A DNA stretch of 57,430 nt from SZAS-103 sp964449135 (GCA_964449135.1 CAYUXZ010000014.1:1-57430), one strand, 5' to 3'. Shown: positions 36,591-45,363, counted from the first letter of the stretch. Notes: generated by a model from the letters alone, not told the origin. Made by a program: numbers and translations.

Positions 36591-39500
36591 ATGCACGGAT
36601 TGCTGTTTTCTACCGACTTCCTGCTCGAAGGCATCCGCGCGACGCCGGGCTGGCAGGGTTCCGAACCAGCGTTCCTTGAGTTCCGCGACGCCATCGGGTC
36701 GATCTACGGCAGCCTGCGCAGCGATACCGACTTCAACGAGGCCCAGACCGAGGATGAAGTCATCCTGCCGGTGCTCAAGGCGCTGGGCTGGGATCAATTC
36801 CTGCGCCAGCAGACCGCCAACCGTAGCGGTCGCGAGGATGTTCCGGATTTCCTGCTGTTCGCGAGTCGCGAGGCCAAGGACGCCGCGCGATCGGAACGGG
36901 CGGATCGCCGCTATCGCCACGGCCTGCTGATTGTCGAAGCCAAGCGCTGGGGCCGCGCGCTGGATCGTGGCGACAACACCGACCCTCTCGATTCCGGCAC
37001 TCCGTCGAACCAGATGCTGCGCTACCTGAGCCGCGTCGAAGTCGCATCGGATCGCGCCATCCAGTGGGGCATGCTGACCAACGGCCGGCTGTGGCGGTTG
37101 TACTGGCAGAACGCACGCTCGCGCGCCGAGGAGTTCGTGCAGTTCGACTTCGCCGACCTCGCCGGCGTGGCTGGCGTCAATGCCGACATGTTCGCCAGTG
37201 CGGACGCGAAGGCGAGCGTGCATATGCTGCGCGCGTTTTTCCTGCTTTTCCGGCGCACAGCGTTCCTGCCGCAACCCGGCGACGCCGAAGGCCGCAGCTT
37301 CCATGCGCTGGCGCTCGACGAAGGTCGGCTGTGGGAAACCAAAGTCTCGCAAGACCTCGGCCAGCGCGTGTTCGACGACCTGTTCCCGCGCCTGACCGCC
37401 GCGCTCGCCAGCAACGACCGGCAAGTCGTCCACCCGTACACCCGTGACTACCTCGAACAAGTCCACCGCGCCGCACTGATCCTGCTGTATCGGCTGCTGT
37501 TCGTGCTGTACGCAGAGGATCGCGACCTGCTACCGACTAGGGACACGCGCTACGCGGACTATTCGCTGCGCTCGTTGCGCGACGATATCGCCCGTCGCAG
37601 CGACCAAAACCATGCGTTCAGCGCCACCGCAACGAAGGCATGGCAGCACCTGCGCAGCCTATTCCGCGCCATCGACAAAGGCGACGATTCGCTCGGCCTG
37701 CCGCCCTACAACGGCGGCCTGTTCGACGAGTCGAACGAGCCGATCCTTGCGCGCATCGAACTCCCGGATGCCGTGCTCGCGCCGCTGATCGACGGCCTGT
37801 CGCGCCGTACCGACGAATTGTCGGGTCGCGCCTTCATCAATTACCGCGACCTTGCCGTGCAGCATCTCGGCTCGATCTACGAGCGCCTGCTGGAACAGCG
37901 CCTGATCGAAACCAATAACGGCGGCATCGCGATTCAGCCGTCGCCGTTCGCGCGCAAGAACAGCGGCAGCTATTACACGCACGATGACCTCGTGAAATTG
38001 ATCCTGCGTGAAACGCTCGACCCGCTCGCGGCCGAACGTATCGCGGCATTCGACACTGCTGTCGCCGAAGCGAAAAAGAACCGCAAGAAGTTTGAGCCGG
38101 GACAATTGCACAACATGCTCGCCGCGAGCGATCCGGCGCGCGCCTTGCTGGAACTGAAAGTCTGCGACCCGGCGATGGGCAGCGGCCACTTCCTCGTCAG
38201 CCTCGTGGACGACCTCGCCGACCGGGTGCTCGAACAACTCGCCAACGCCGCCGCCGAGGCCAGCGCCGCCGACATTCCCGGCTACGTGTCGCCCATAACG
38301 CGCGAAATTTCCAGCCTGCGCGAACGCATCCTCGCGCGCGCCACCCAAGGCCAATGGGCGATCGACCCGGCCTTGCTAGACGACCGCCACCTCGTGCGCC
38401 GCATGATCCTCAAGCGCGTCGTGCACGGCGTGGACAAGAACCCGATGGCGGTGGAGCTGGCCAAGCTCGCTTTGTGGTTGCACACGTTCACCGTCGGCGC
38501 GCCACTGTCGTTCCTCGACCACCACCTGCGCTGCGGAGATTCGTTGTACGGCGAGCGCCTTGCGACCGTGCGCGCGGACTTGAACAGGCTCGGCGGGCTG
38601 TTCAACGACAGCCACACCGCCGGCATGCTGCTCGCTGCGCAGACAATGCGTGAGATTGGCGGCTTGAACGACATTGACCTGACCGAAGTCGAACGCTCAC
38701 GCCGGCTCACCGACGATGCGTTCGCCGCGCTGGAAAACCTGCGCCGGGTGTTCGATCTATGGCAGGCGCTGCGCTGGATCGCGCCGCTGAACACGCCACG
38801 CGCGAGGCGCGGGGAGATTCATGCCACCGCGAGCGAACTGCTGTCCGGTCGCTACCAATTGACCCTGAGTGAGCTGCTGAGCGGCGCGGGCCGCGTGCAT
38901 GGAGACGATCCGGCCGTCGATGCGCGTGTCAACGCCTTGCTCGACGACTGCCGCGCACTCGCTCGGCGCGAGAACTTCCTGCACTGGGAACTCGCGTTTC
39001 CCGGCGTGTGGCCGAGCGCCGGCAGCGGCGACGGCAGCGGATTCGACGCGGTGATCGGCAACCCGCCGTGGGATCGGATGAAATTGCAGGAAGTGGAATG
39101 GTTCGCCGAGCGCCGCCCGGCAATCGCCTTGCAAGCGCGCGCGGCTGACCGCAAGCGCCTGATCGAAAGACTCAAGCGCGACGGCGACCCGCTCGCCGCC
39201 GATTATAACCTCGCCGCGCAACGCGCCGAGGATTCCGCGCGCATCGCACGGGATTGCGGCGAGTATCCGTTGCTGTCATCGGGCGACATCAACCTTTATT
39301 CGCTGTTCGTCGAACGCGCCTCGCATCTGGTCAAGCCCGATGGCGTGGTCGGCTTGCTTACGCCGTCCGGCATTGCAGCCGACAAGGGCGCGGCGAAGTT
39401 CTTCCGCTCGATCGCGACGACCGGACGGCTGGCGGCGCTGTTCGACTTCGAGAACCGCAAGAAATTGTTCCCGGACGTTGATTCACGCTTCAAGTTCTGC

Positions 39501-40775
39501 GCGCTGATCTTCGCAGGCACACAGCGCATGTTCGCGCAGGCGCGCTGCGCGTTCTACCTGCACGCCGTTGCCGAACTCGCGCCGCCCGCACTCGCAGACG
39601 ACGCCGACGAAGCCGAGTGTCTGCGCGCGACGCGCGTGATCGCCTTGAGCGCAGACGACTTCCGCGCCGTGAACCCGAACACTGGCACCGCGCCGATCTT
39701 CCGCAACGCGCTCGACGCGCAACTGACCACGCGCATCTACCGCTCGCATCCTGTGCTCGTGCGGCATGTGTTCGCGCGCGAGCCCAATCCGGTCACACGC
39801 CAGCCGGTCGAAAATGTCGATGTCGTAGATCGCGAGGAACGCCTGTATCCGGTGCGCTACTTCAATATGTTCCACATGACAAACGACTCCGGCCTTTTCA
39901 AGCGTCGCGACGAACTGGAAGCCGAGGGCTGGTATCCAATTTCAGGTGGGCACTGGAAGAAAGGCGATGCGGAGATGCTGCCGTTGTACGAAGGCAAGAT
40001 GGTGCAGATGTATGACCATCGTGCCGCGGGCGTCACGGTTAATCCGGGCAATGTTCATCGACCTGCGCAACCATTCGAGGCAACAGATGCACAGCATCGC
40101 GACCCGAACTTTGTGCCGCCACCGCAGTTCTACGTTGACGCGGATCACGTCCGCGAACAGCTAAAAACGGATTGGATACTTGGATTCAAGCATGTATCCG
40201 CACCGACGAACGTCCGCACGATGATCGCTGCGATATGCCCATGCGCGGGAGCCGGCAATTCGCTTCCTCTTTTTGCACATGAAGCCGGCGATGCGACGAC
40301 GGTGCCGCTGTTCCTCGCAAACTTGAATGCCCTTGCGATGGACTTTGTTCTCCGGCAGAAATTGCAGGGACAGAATCTAAACCTGTTCGTTGTCGAACAA
40401 CTCCCGCTGATAGAGCCATCGGCCTACACCCGGCGGATTGGTAAGACCACCATTGCCAACTTCGTACGCGAACAGGTGTTGCGGTTGTCCTACACCGCCC
40501 ACGACCTCGCGCCCTTCGCTCGCGACCTTGGCTACGATGGCGCGCCTTTCGCTTGGGACGCTGAGGATCGCCGCCACCGCATCGGCCGACTCGATGCGCT
40601 GTATTTCAACTTATACTGCTTGTCGCGCGACGAGGCCGCCTACGTGCTCGACACTTTCCCGATAGTGCGCGAACAGGACGAAGCCCAGTTCAGCCGCTAC
40701 CGCACGAAAGATCTTGTGCTCGGCTACATGAACGCGCTGGCCGCCGGCGACACCGAAACCGTCCTCGCCCTGTAG
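36591..40775 (+). CDS. Type IIG-like restriction-modification enzyme (single polypeptide)
   Basis: 1394-aa bifunctional enzyme combining DNA cleavage, N6-adenine methylation and target recognition. The N-terminal PD-(D/E)xK nuclease is visible as PDFLLF with Asp86 and IVEAKRW with Glu116 and Lys118. A helical connector follows (to about 480; includes NSGSYYTHDDLVKLI). The gamma-class methyltransferase has motif I CDPAMGSGHF at 525-534 and motif IV NPPW at 824-827. The C-terminal ~500 residues form the target-recognition region (including LLTPSGIAADKG and YPVRYFNMFHMTNDSG). Length and order fit large Eco57I/DUF559-type IIG enzymes. BREX PglX and DISARM DrmMI also resemble this, but no partner genes are present and PglX lacks the N-terminal nuclease. 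It is the main cargo of the island. Confidence 0.85.
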   Translation: MHGLLFSTDFLLEGIRATPGWQGSEPAFLEFRDAIGSIYGSLRSDTDFNEAQTEDEVILPVLKALGWDQFLRQQTANRSGREDVPDFLLFASREAKDAARSERADRRYRHGLLIVEAKRWGRALDRGDNTDPLDSGTPSNQMLRYLSRVEVASDRAIQWGMLTNGRLWRLYWQNARSRAEEFVQFDFADLAGVAGVNADMFASADAKASVHMLRAFFLLFRRTAFLPQPGDAEGRSFHALALDEGRLWETKVSQDLGQRVFDDLFPRLTAALASNDRQVVHPYTRDYLEQVHRAALILLYRLLFVLYAEDRDLLPTRDTRYADYSLRSLRDDIARRSDQNHAFSATATKAWQHLRSLFRAIDKGDDSLGLPPYNGGLFDESNEPILARIELPDAVLAPLIDGLSRRTDELSGRAFINYRDLAVQHLGSIYERLLEQRLIETNNGGIAIQPSPFARKNSGSYYTHDDLVKLILRETLDPLAAERIAAFDTAVAEAKKNRKKFEPGQLHNMLAASDPARALLELKVCDPAMGSGHFLVSLVDDLADRVLEQLANAAAEASAADIPGYVSPITREISSLRERILARATQGQWAIDPALLDDRHLVRRMILKRVVHGVDKNPMAVELAKLALWLHTFTVGAPLSFLDHHLRCGDSLYGERLATVRADLNRLGGLFNDSHTAGMLLAAQTMREIGGLNDIDLTEVERSRRLTDDAFAALENLRRVFDLWQALRWIAPLNTPRARRGEIHATASELLSGRYQLTLSELLSGAGRVHGDDPAVDARVNALLDDCRALARRENFLHWELAFPGVWPSAGSGDGSGFDAVIGNPPWDRMKLQEVEWFAERRPAIALQARAADRKRLIERLKRDGDPLAADYNLAAQRAEDSARIARDCGEYPLLSSGDINLYSLFVERASHLVKPDGVVGLLTPSGIAADKGAAKFFRSIATTGRLAALFDFENRKKLFPDVDSRFKFCALIFAGTQRMFAQARCAFYLHAVAELAPPALADDADEAECLRATRVIALSADDFRAVNPNTGTAPIFRNALDAQLTTRIYRSHPVLVRHVFAREPNPVTRQPVENVDVVDREERLYPVRYFNMFHMTNDSGLFKRRDELEAEGWYPISGGHWKKGDAEMLPLYEGKMVQMYDHRAAGVTVNPGNVHRPAQPFEATDAQHRDPNFVPPPQFYVDADHVREQLKTDWILGFKHVSAPTNVRTMIAAICPCAGAGNSLPLFAHEAGDATTVPLFLANLNALAMDFVLRQKLQGQNLNLFVVEQLPLIEPSAYTRRIGKTTIANFVREQVLRLSYTAHDLAPFARDLGYDGAPFAWDAEDRRHRIGRLDALYFNLYCLSRDEAAYVLDTFPIVREQDEAQFSRYRTKDLVLGYMNALAAGDTETVLAL

Positions 40776-40785
40776 CATATGGTGC
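40775..40785 (+). repeat. Direct repeat GCATATGGTGC, right copy
   Basis: Matches 36379-36389 exactly. It overlaps the last base of the type IIG stop codon and lies directly before the second recombinase gene's 3' end. Confidence 0.35.
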
Positions 40786-40797
40786 CAAGCGACCTGT

Positions 40798-41910
40798 TTA
40801 TCCGGCAGGGCTGCGCATTCCCTGCTTGCGCATGTGCGCGACAAGCTCCTGCGCCATCCTTTGGGTCTCGGCATCAGGCTCCGGTTCGGTAACGCGAAGG
40901 GACTGGATAATTTCCGCCTGCCGACGCGGATCGACCGATCCGTAACTGGTGAAGGTGGTCAGCACGCCTTCGTGGCCAAGATTCTGGCTCCACGACTTGA
41001 ACGCTTCGGGTGTCTGGCACAAGGTTTCGCCAAGCCGCACCAGCGTGTTACGGAAACTGTGCGGATTGAAGTACGGAAGCCCCGCCGACGCGAAGGCCGC
41101 TTTGAAGACGTTGCGGATCGGGCCGGCATTGCTCCAGTGCTTCCGATCCAGACCGACAGCCTCGAATTGGTGCGTAGTCCCGACGGCGACCAGGGTTGCC
41201 GGGAACAGCGGATCATCGCTGCCCCACAACAGCACGTCGCCCAGATAGGCGATCCAGTCGAGCACGATCTGACGAATGTCATCGCCAACGGGAAAGAACG
41301 TCGTCGTGAACGTCTTGCTGAACTTGGTTTTCACCTCACGCGCATCCTGAAAGACACTGCCAGCTGCAAGATCGACATGCTTGAGCTTCATCGACGCAAT
41401 CGCACTGTCGCGCGCACCCGTCAGCAGCGTAAAAGCGACCAGCGCTCTGTTGCGTCGTTCGATTGCCGACTCGGCAGGCATCGTGCTCAGGACGTGTCTG
41501 ACCTGTTCGATCGTCGGCACCGCGCACTGCCGGCGAGCCGTGGCGATGCGCGAATCCTTTTCGGACAGGTTGAAGTAGTCGGCATCCGTGTAATTCAACC
41601 GCCTCTTGTAGCGGGGTTGCTGCGCCAGCCACTGGATAAAGCGTTTCAGGTGCGCGAGCGTCGAACTCAGGGTCGCCTTGCTTAACTTGCCGCCAGTCGC
41701 GCGACTGTCCAACCCGGCCAGATGACGCTTGAAGCCGATGGCCTGCTCGAAGTGGAACGCCTTGAAGTCACGCAGCTTCGTGTAAACCTCGAAGCGGGCG
41801 ATGGCCGTTGCGGCGGCATCGACGGCATCCTCGCTTTGCCGCTTGGCCTCTTTCAGGAAGGCGAAATACACGCGCTTGATCCGCTCGTTGGAAGGGTTGT
41901 ATTTCGTCAT
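40798..41910 (-). CDS. Tyrosine-type site-specific recombinase (second integrase of the island)
   Basis: DNA strand exchange enzyme of 370 aa. It has an N-terminal SAM-like core-binding domain (residues 15-120). The catalytic residues are in order: Arg in LTGARDSAIASMKLKHV near 170, His and Arg in PHSFRNTL near 295-302, His in LGHEG near 320, and the Tyr nucleophile in FTSYGSVD near 330. It is distinct from the P4-type integrase at 43876 (no DUF4102 arm-binding domain). It starts 3 nt after the stop of the HTH/zinc-ribbon gene, so the three minus-strand genes from 42638 form an operon. The recombinase may move a nested element or control island gene order. Confidence 0.88.
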   Translation of the reverse strand: MTKYNPSNERIKRVYFAFLKEAKRQSEDAVDAAATAIARFEVYTKLRDFKAFHFEQAIGFKRHLAGLDSRATGGKLSKATLSSTLAHLKRFIQWLAQQPRYKRRLNYTDADYFNLSEKDSRIATARRQCAVPTIEQVRHVLSTMPAESAIERRNRALVAFTLLTGARDSAIASMKLKHVDLAAGSVFQDAREVKTKFSKTFTTTFFPVGDDIRQIVLDWIAYLGDVLLWGSDDPLFPATLVAVGTTHQFEAVGLDRKHWSNAGPIRNVFKAAFASAGLPYFNPHSFRNTLVRLGETLCQTPEAFKSWSQNLGHEGVLTTFTSYGSVDPRRQAEIIQSLRVTEPEPDAETQRMAQELVAHMRKQGMRSPAG

Positions 41911-41913
41911 GGT

Positions 41914-42393
41914 TCAAGGTTCCTTGTTGAAAGCACAGTTCACGGAGGGTTGAAGGCTCTTGCCTATGTGCTCTTGTGCTTTCGGCAGTGCGACCGCCAA
42001 ATCCCCTCGAATCGACTCCAGCTTTGCAAGGCTGACCCGGCGATGCATCTGCAATGAACACGCCGAACAGGTGCCGACTAGGTTCCCCGTCGTCGTGGTC
42101 ATCGGCCGGTATTCCGCGCGGTTGCCGGCGGGCTTCCGGGGAAGCCGGCATCGCAGGCAGAAGAGTTCACCCGCTGCGCAAGGTCGCTTGTTCCGCTGCC
42201 TGCGTTTTTGGAGGAACGTGCTCAGGTCGGTGCCGGCGATCACGGTTGGCCGCATCCGATCGATCTTTGGCAGTCCGCTTCGTATCCATGTCCGGACCGT
42301 ATTGCGATGGACGCCGAACAATCTGGCGGTTTCTTCCACCGTGTACGTGCGATGGATTTTCGCGAGCCGGTGGTTAGGGTTGCGTGTGCTCAC
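41914..42393 (-). CDS. Helix-turn-helix protein with putative zinc-binding cysteines
   Basis: 159-aa DNA-binding protein. An excisionase/MerR-like helix-turn-helix occupies residues 14-55 (YTVEETARLFGVHRNTVRTWIRSGLPKID). After a basic segment (FLQKRRQRNKRP) there is a possible zinc ribbon FCLRCRLP ... GTCSACSLQ (CxxC, about 30 residues, CxxC). The C-terminal helix is leucine-rich. Overlap with the upstream small gene by 4 bp and 3-nt spacing to the recombinase indicate coupled expression. Likely an accessory factor (recombination directionality or regulation) for the recombinase; this is inference from position. Confidence 0.7.
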   Translation of the reverse strand: MSTRNPNHRLAKIHRTYTVEETARLFGVHRNTVRTWIRSGLPKIDRMRPTVIAGTDLSTFLQKRRQRNKRPCAAGELFCLRCRLPRKPAGNRAEYRPMTTTTGNLVGTCSACSLQMHRRVSLAKLESIRGDLAVALPKAQEHIGKSLQPSVNCAFNKEP

Positions 42394-42638
42394 GGTTTCG
42401 GCGCGGTGGCTTCGATCAGCGCGCGGATGTCTTCAACGCGCCAAGCCGTAATGCGTGGGCCGAGTGCGCGGGTTGGCTGCGGGTAACGACCTGAGCGAAC
42501 ACCAGCCCACCACGTCGATGCGGACACTGGAATTATCGCTGGGGAGCCGGGATCATCCTTTGTCGCGGGCTTGCCGATGATGCCCTGCAAGCGAAGGTAG
42601 CCAGTGGCCGGAAGCTGTCTTTCGATTGGATCGTGCAT
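42390..42638 (-). CDS. Small AlpA/excisionase-like DNA-binding protein
   Basis: 82-aa protein whose central region SPAIIPVSASTWWAGVRSGRYPQPTRALGPRITAWRVEDIRALIE matches the AlpA-type helix-turn-helix (S-x-S-T-x-W-x-x-V-x-x-G-x-x-P-x-P, followed by W-x-x-x-D-I). In P4-like islands AlpA proteins activate integrase or act in excision. It is the first gene of the operon with the zinc-ribbon HTH and the second recombinase; the stop overlaps the next start as ATGA. Confidence 0.8.
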   Translation of the reverse strand: MHDPIERQLPATGYLRLQGIIGKPATKDDPGSPAIIPVSASTWWAGVRSGRYPQPTRALGPRITAWRVEDIRALIEATAPKP

Positions 42639-42722
42639 CGCTGTTCTTCCCTGTTTGATTGAACGCAGGGATAGCGTGCGCGGTGCGAGGATGAAAGACG
42701 CTGAATCTTCTACCGTTGATTT

Positions 42723-43781
42723 CTATGCAGAAGATTCAGAGTCGTCTGGAAACCACTCGCGAGCAGGGAGCTTGGCGATCATCTGGGAGACTTCATTCTC
42801 GGTGATTCCTTGTCGGTAGAAGAAACTCACAGTGGTAGCGATGATTTTCGGCGATGGTCGGGGTCTGAAAGAATCCCGAAAATAGCGACACAACCACTGC
42901 GTCACGAAGTTGCGTTCCGCATTCGCCATAGCTGGCCGCGATAGCTCCGGGCGTTTCGACTCAATCGCGAAGTAGCTCCCAAGGCGTCGCAGCATGTCCG
43001 CTGGTTTCGGAACTATACCGGGCCACTCTTCATCATCTCCGGTCAGCCACTCCCAAGTCTCGCCTGCCTCTCGTCCAGCTATCGAAAGATTTAATGGCGA
43101 TTCTGGTTTGGTTGAATCTTCAGGTGTGATGTATTCGTCCCACGAAACAGGCGCATCCGAACCGCCGCGCAAGCTTCCGACCTTATAACCCAGTTTGCGG
43201 GCTTCGACTTCAAGCGCGCCTGTATTTCGCATAGATAAGTTGTGCACTCGCACCGCTTTGTACATGCGCTCCTTTTCTTCGTCGTTGTACAGACGCATAA
43301 AGTCGAAGCGTTCACCAGTCGAGAAAAAGTCCAGCTCTTCGATTCGGTCAATCTCGCGGGCCAGCGATTCAGCGCGCGCCTTCATTTCAAGACAATGCTC
43401 CCGATGCTTCTTTGGTATCCGCTTGGACGTTACTCGCCATTTTCTGAGTGCCATCGCCAGCTCAAAGGGCAGCGCGGTCGCGACGATGTTAGGCGCGTCA
43501 AATCTTGCTTCGATTGCCTTCCAAAGCTGTTCGGCGCCCGTGCTGTGAATTAGCTTCTTGGCGCAGCGTCCGGGCAACCCTCGATCGCTATCGCTTGTTT
43601 GCCACAGCCCGAAAGGAACCCAAGTGGGGCCCAAGTAGTTGCTATACATGTCCTTCGCGAGCAGGAAGGTGCGCCAGTCATGGCGAGCGGTGATGTCTTC
43701 AGGTAAAGGCTCCCCGTTTGCGCTGGTCTCGCCCAATAGGAAAGCCGCCGCGCGCAACCTCTCGCGATCTTTGGAACGCAT
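42723..43781 (-). CDS. Island protein of unknown function (352 aa)
   Basis: Function not recognised. The product is hydrophilic, without signal peptide or membrane segment. It has basic/helical parts (MRSKDRERLRAAAFLLGE at the start; WRVTSKRIPKKHREHCLEMKARAESLAREIDRIEEL near 110-145) and a Trp-rich middle (GETWEWLTGDDEEWPGIV near 240). The C-terminal helical region has AERNFVTQWLCRYFRDSF and VSFFYRQGITENEVSQMI. No nuclease, ATPase or toxin motif is apparent. Codon use is visibly AT-richer than in chromosomal genes. ATG 43781 is chosen; GTG 43793 is an alternative. Lying between two recombination modules, it may be cargo such as a defence or replication-accessory protein. Confidence 0.75.
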   Translation of the reverse strand: MRSKDRERLRAAAFLLGETSANGEPLPEDITARHDWRTFLLAKDMYSNYLGPTWVPFGLWQTSDSDRGLPGRCAKKLIHSTGAEQLWKAIEARFDAPNIVATALPFELAMALRKWRVTSKRIPKKHREHCLEMKARAESLAREIDRIEELDFFSTGERFDFMRLYNDEEKERMYKAVRVHNLSMRNTGALEVEARKLGYKVGSLRGGSDAPVSWDEYITPEDSTKPESPLNLSIAGREAGETWEWLTGDDEEWPGIVPKPADMLRRLGSYFAIESKRPELSRPAMANAERNFVTQWLCRYFRDSFRPRPSPKIIATTVSFFYRQGITENEVSQMIAKLPAREWFPDDSESSA

Positions 43782-43875
43782 CGCGCACCCCACGCCCCTG
43801 AAGGGAGAAACCGCGCCAGCGTCACAGGGGTGTGCGACGTGTTCGCCCCGTCGGGCTAGGCGCGGCTGTTCGGAG

Positions 43876-45090
43876 TCATCCCGCCTTGCGCGTCATCGGC
43901 ACCACGTTACCGCCTTGCTTGAGCATGTCCAGATAATCTGCCCATTGCTGCATCATCGCCCGCCGCTCGGGAAGATGCGCGGTGCGGTTGTAGGCGCGTC
44001 CGTTTGGGTCGCGGACGGCATGCGCAAGCTGGTGTTCGATGTAGTCGGGCCGAACGTGCAGCACTTCGTCGAGAATCGTGCGGGCCATCGCGCGGAAACC
44101 GTGGCCGGTCATGGCGTCGCGGTCGTAGCCGATTGCGCGCAGCGCGGCGGTTATGGTGTTTTCACTCATTGGCCGTTGGCGTGAACGCACGCCGGGGAAC
44201 ACGAAACCACCGCGCCCGGTCAGCGGATGCAGTTCGCGCAGGATCGCGATAGCCTGCGTTGACAGGGGAACGATATGCGGGGTCTTCGTTTTCGTTGCGG
44301 TGTAACGCCATTCGCCGGCATCCAAGTCAATGTCCGCCCAGCGCGCGGTGCGCAACTCGCCGGGACGAACGAATACCAGCGGCGCGAGCTTCAGCGCAGC
44401 GACCACGATCGGCGTTCCAGCATATCCGTGCATCGCGCGTAGCAGCACGGCTACCTGATCCGGCTCGGTGACGCTAGCGAAGTGCCTTGCTTTCTTGCTC
44501 TTGAGCGCGCCGATCAATTCCGTCGCCGGATTCCGTTCGGCGCGACCCGTGGCGATGGCGTAGCGAAACAGCCGCGATGCCAGCCCACGCGCGCGGTGTG
44601 CCGTTTCCACGATGCCAGCGGTTTCCACGCGCCGTAGAGCCGAAAGCAGCGCAGGCGGGGATACCTCAGCAATTGCCGTATTGCCGATCCACGGGTTTAG
44701 GTGGCGTTCGATCACGCGACGGTCGCGGCGCAAGGTGCCCGGCGTCATGGTGTGCTCGTTCTGTTCGAACCATTCGGCAGCGATGGCGGCGAAGGTGTTG
44801 GCGGCACGTTCCTCGCCTACGGCCTTCACCGCCTTGCGGTTCGCTCCGGGGTCAATGCCGGTGGCTAGCATCTTCCGGGCTTCGTCGCGCTTGGCGCGTG
44901 CGTCGGCTAGCCCGGTATCGGGATAGGTGCCCATGCTCAGGCGCTTTTCCTTGCCCAGAAAGCGGTATTTCAGACGCCACCACTTGCCACCGCTGGGGGC
45001 AATTTCCAAATACAGGCCACCACCATCGAACAGGCGAACAGGCTTGTCGGCAGGCTTGGCCTTGCGAATCGCGGTATCGGATAAGGGCAT
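43876..45090 (-). CDS. P4-type tyrosine integrase of the tRNA-Pro island
   Basis: Integrates and excises the island. The 404-aa protein has the DUF4102 arm-binding domain at residues 1-90 (LSDTAIRKAKPADKPVRLFDGGGLYLEI, WRLKYRFLGKEKRLSMGTYPD), a core-binding domain (about 100-190), and a catalytic domain with Arg in LVFVRPGELRTARWADID near 240, HGFRAMART near 320 (His/Arg), and the His/Tyr region HQLAHAVRDPNGRAYNR near 345-361 (Tyr nucleophile). ATG 45090 is the family start, 197 bp from the tRNA. Upstream inverted GTTGCCCCCA sites probably bind the arm domain and may autoregulate. The gene reads away from the tRNA, as is usual. Confidence 0.93.
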   Translation of the reverse strand: MPLSDTAIRKAKPADKPVRLFDGGGLYLEIAPSGGKWWRLKYRFLGKEKRLSMGTYPDTGLADARAKRDEARKMLATGIDPGANRKAVKAVGEERAANTFAAIAAEWFEQNEHTMTPGTLRRDRRVIERHLNPWIGNTAIAEVSPPALLSALRRVETAGIVETAHRARGLASRLFRYAIATGRAERNPATELIGALKSKKARHFASVTEPDQVAVLLRAMHGYAGTPIVVAALKLAPLVFVRPGELRTARWADIDLDAGEWRYTATKTKTPHIVPLSTQAIAILRELHPLTGRGGFVFPGVRSRQRPMSENTITAALRAIGYDRDAMTGHGFRAMARTILDEVLHVRPDYIEHQLAHAVRDPNGRAYNRTAHLPERRAMMQQWADYLDMLKQGGNVVPMTRKAG

Positions 45091-45109
45091 GGGGCACCTT
45101 CGCGACGGC

Positions 45110-45183
45110 TGGGGGCAACAATCTGGGGGCAACTGCTCGAAATACCCCCCAGTTGCCCCCAAGGTTGCCCCCAGTTGCCCCCA
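45110..45183. repeat. Cluster of five GTTGCCCCCA sites (arm-type-like) upstream of the integrase
   Basis: Two copies on the minus orientation (TGGGGGCAAC at 45110-45119 and 45124-45133) and three on the plus orientation (starting at 45151, 45163 and 45173). They cover the integrase promoter region and match two copies near the island's other end. Confidence 0.75.
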
Positions 45184-45218
45184 GATTGCAACACCCCCAG
45201 TCGGACGACATCGGACAA

Positions 45219-45260
45219 GAAAAAGGCCGGAACCATTGCTATTGCTAGGTTTCCCGGCCT
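45219..45260 (-). terminator. Terminator behind tRNA-Pro, supplied by the island
   Basis: On the minus strand AGGCCGG pairs with CCGGCCT (extended by AAACC/GGTT with bulges), followed by TTTTT. It lies 27 bp after the tRNA 3' end and inside the island boundary, so integration gives the tRNA a new terminator. Confidence 0.7.
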
Positions 45261-45286
45261 GTATTGGACTTCTTTGGATTGCCGTT

Positions 45287-45363
45287 TGGTCGGGACGGCG
45301 GGATTCGAACCCACGACCCCCTGCCCCCCAGGCAGGTGCGCTACCAGACTGCGCTACGCCCCG
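45287..45363 (-). tRNA. tRNA-Pro (anticodon GGG)
   Basis: 77-nt cloverleaf including encoded CCA. Acceptor CGGGGCG pairs with CGTCCCG-type end with discriminator A, anticodon stem CCTGC/GCAGG with loop CTGGGGG giving anticodon GGG, and T-loop GTTCGAATC. It is the integration target of the adjacent island; its 3' end is restored by the attachment-site copy. Confidence 0.95.

Larger units (their letters stand above)
36286..45303. mobile_element. Genomic island integrated in tRNA-Pro(GGG)
   Basis: About 9.0 kb bounded by direct repeats GGGACGGCGGGA, one in the tRNA 3' end (45292-45303) and one at 36286-36297 (similarity continues as nnCGAA). An integrase lies next to the tRNA. Clusters of GTTGCCCCCA sites lie near both ends. 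Contents are a type IIG-like restriction-modification gene, a second tyrosine recombinase, two small DNA-binding proteins, an unknown 352-aa protein and the P4-type integrase. Base composition is lower in GC than the chromosome, most clearly around 42.6-43.6 kb. Confidence 0.8.

Noticed and set aside
36591..40775. BREX (PglX) or DISARM methyltransferase
   Set aside because: An N-terminal PD-(D/E)xK nuclease is present and no BrxA/B/C/PglZ or DrmA/B/C genes lie nearby.
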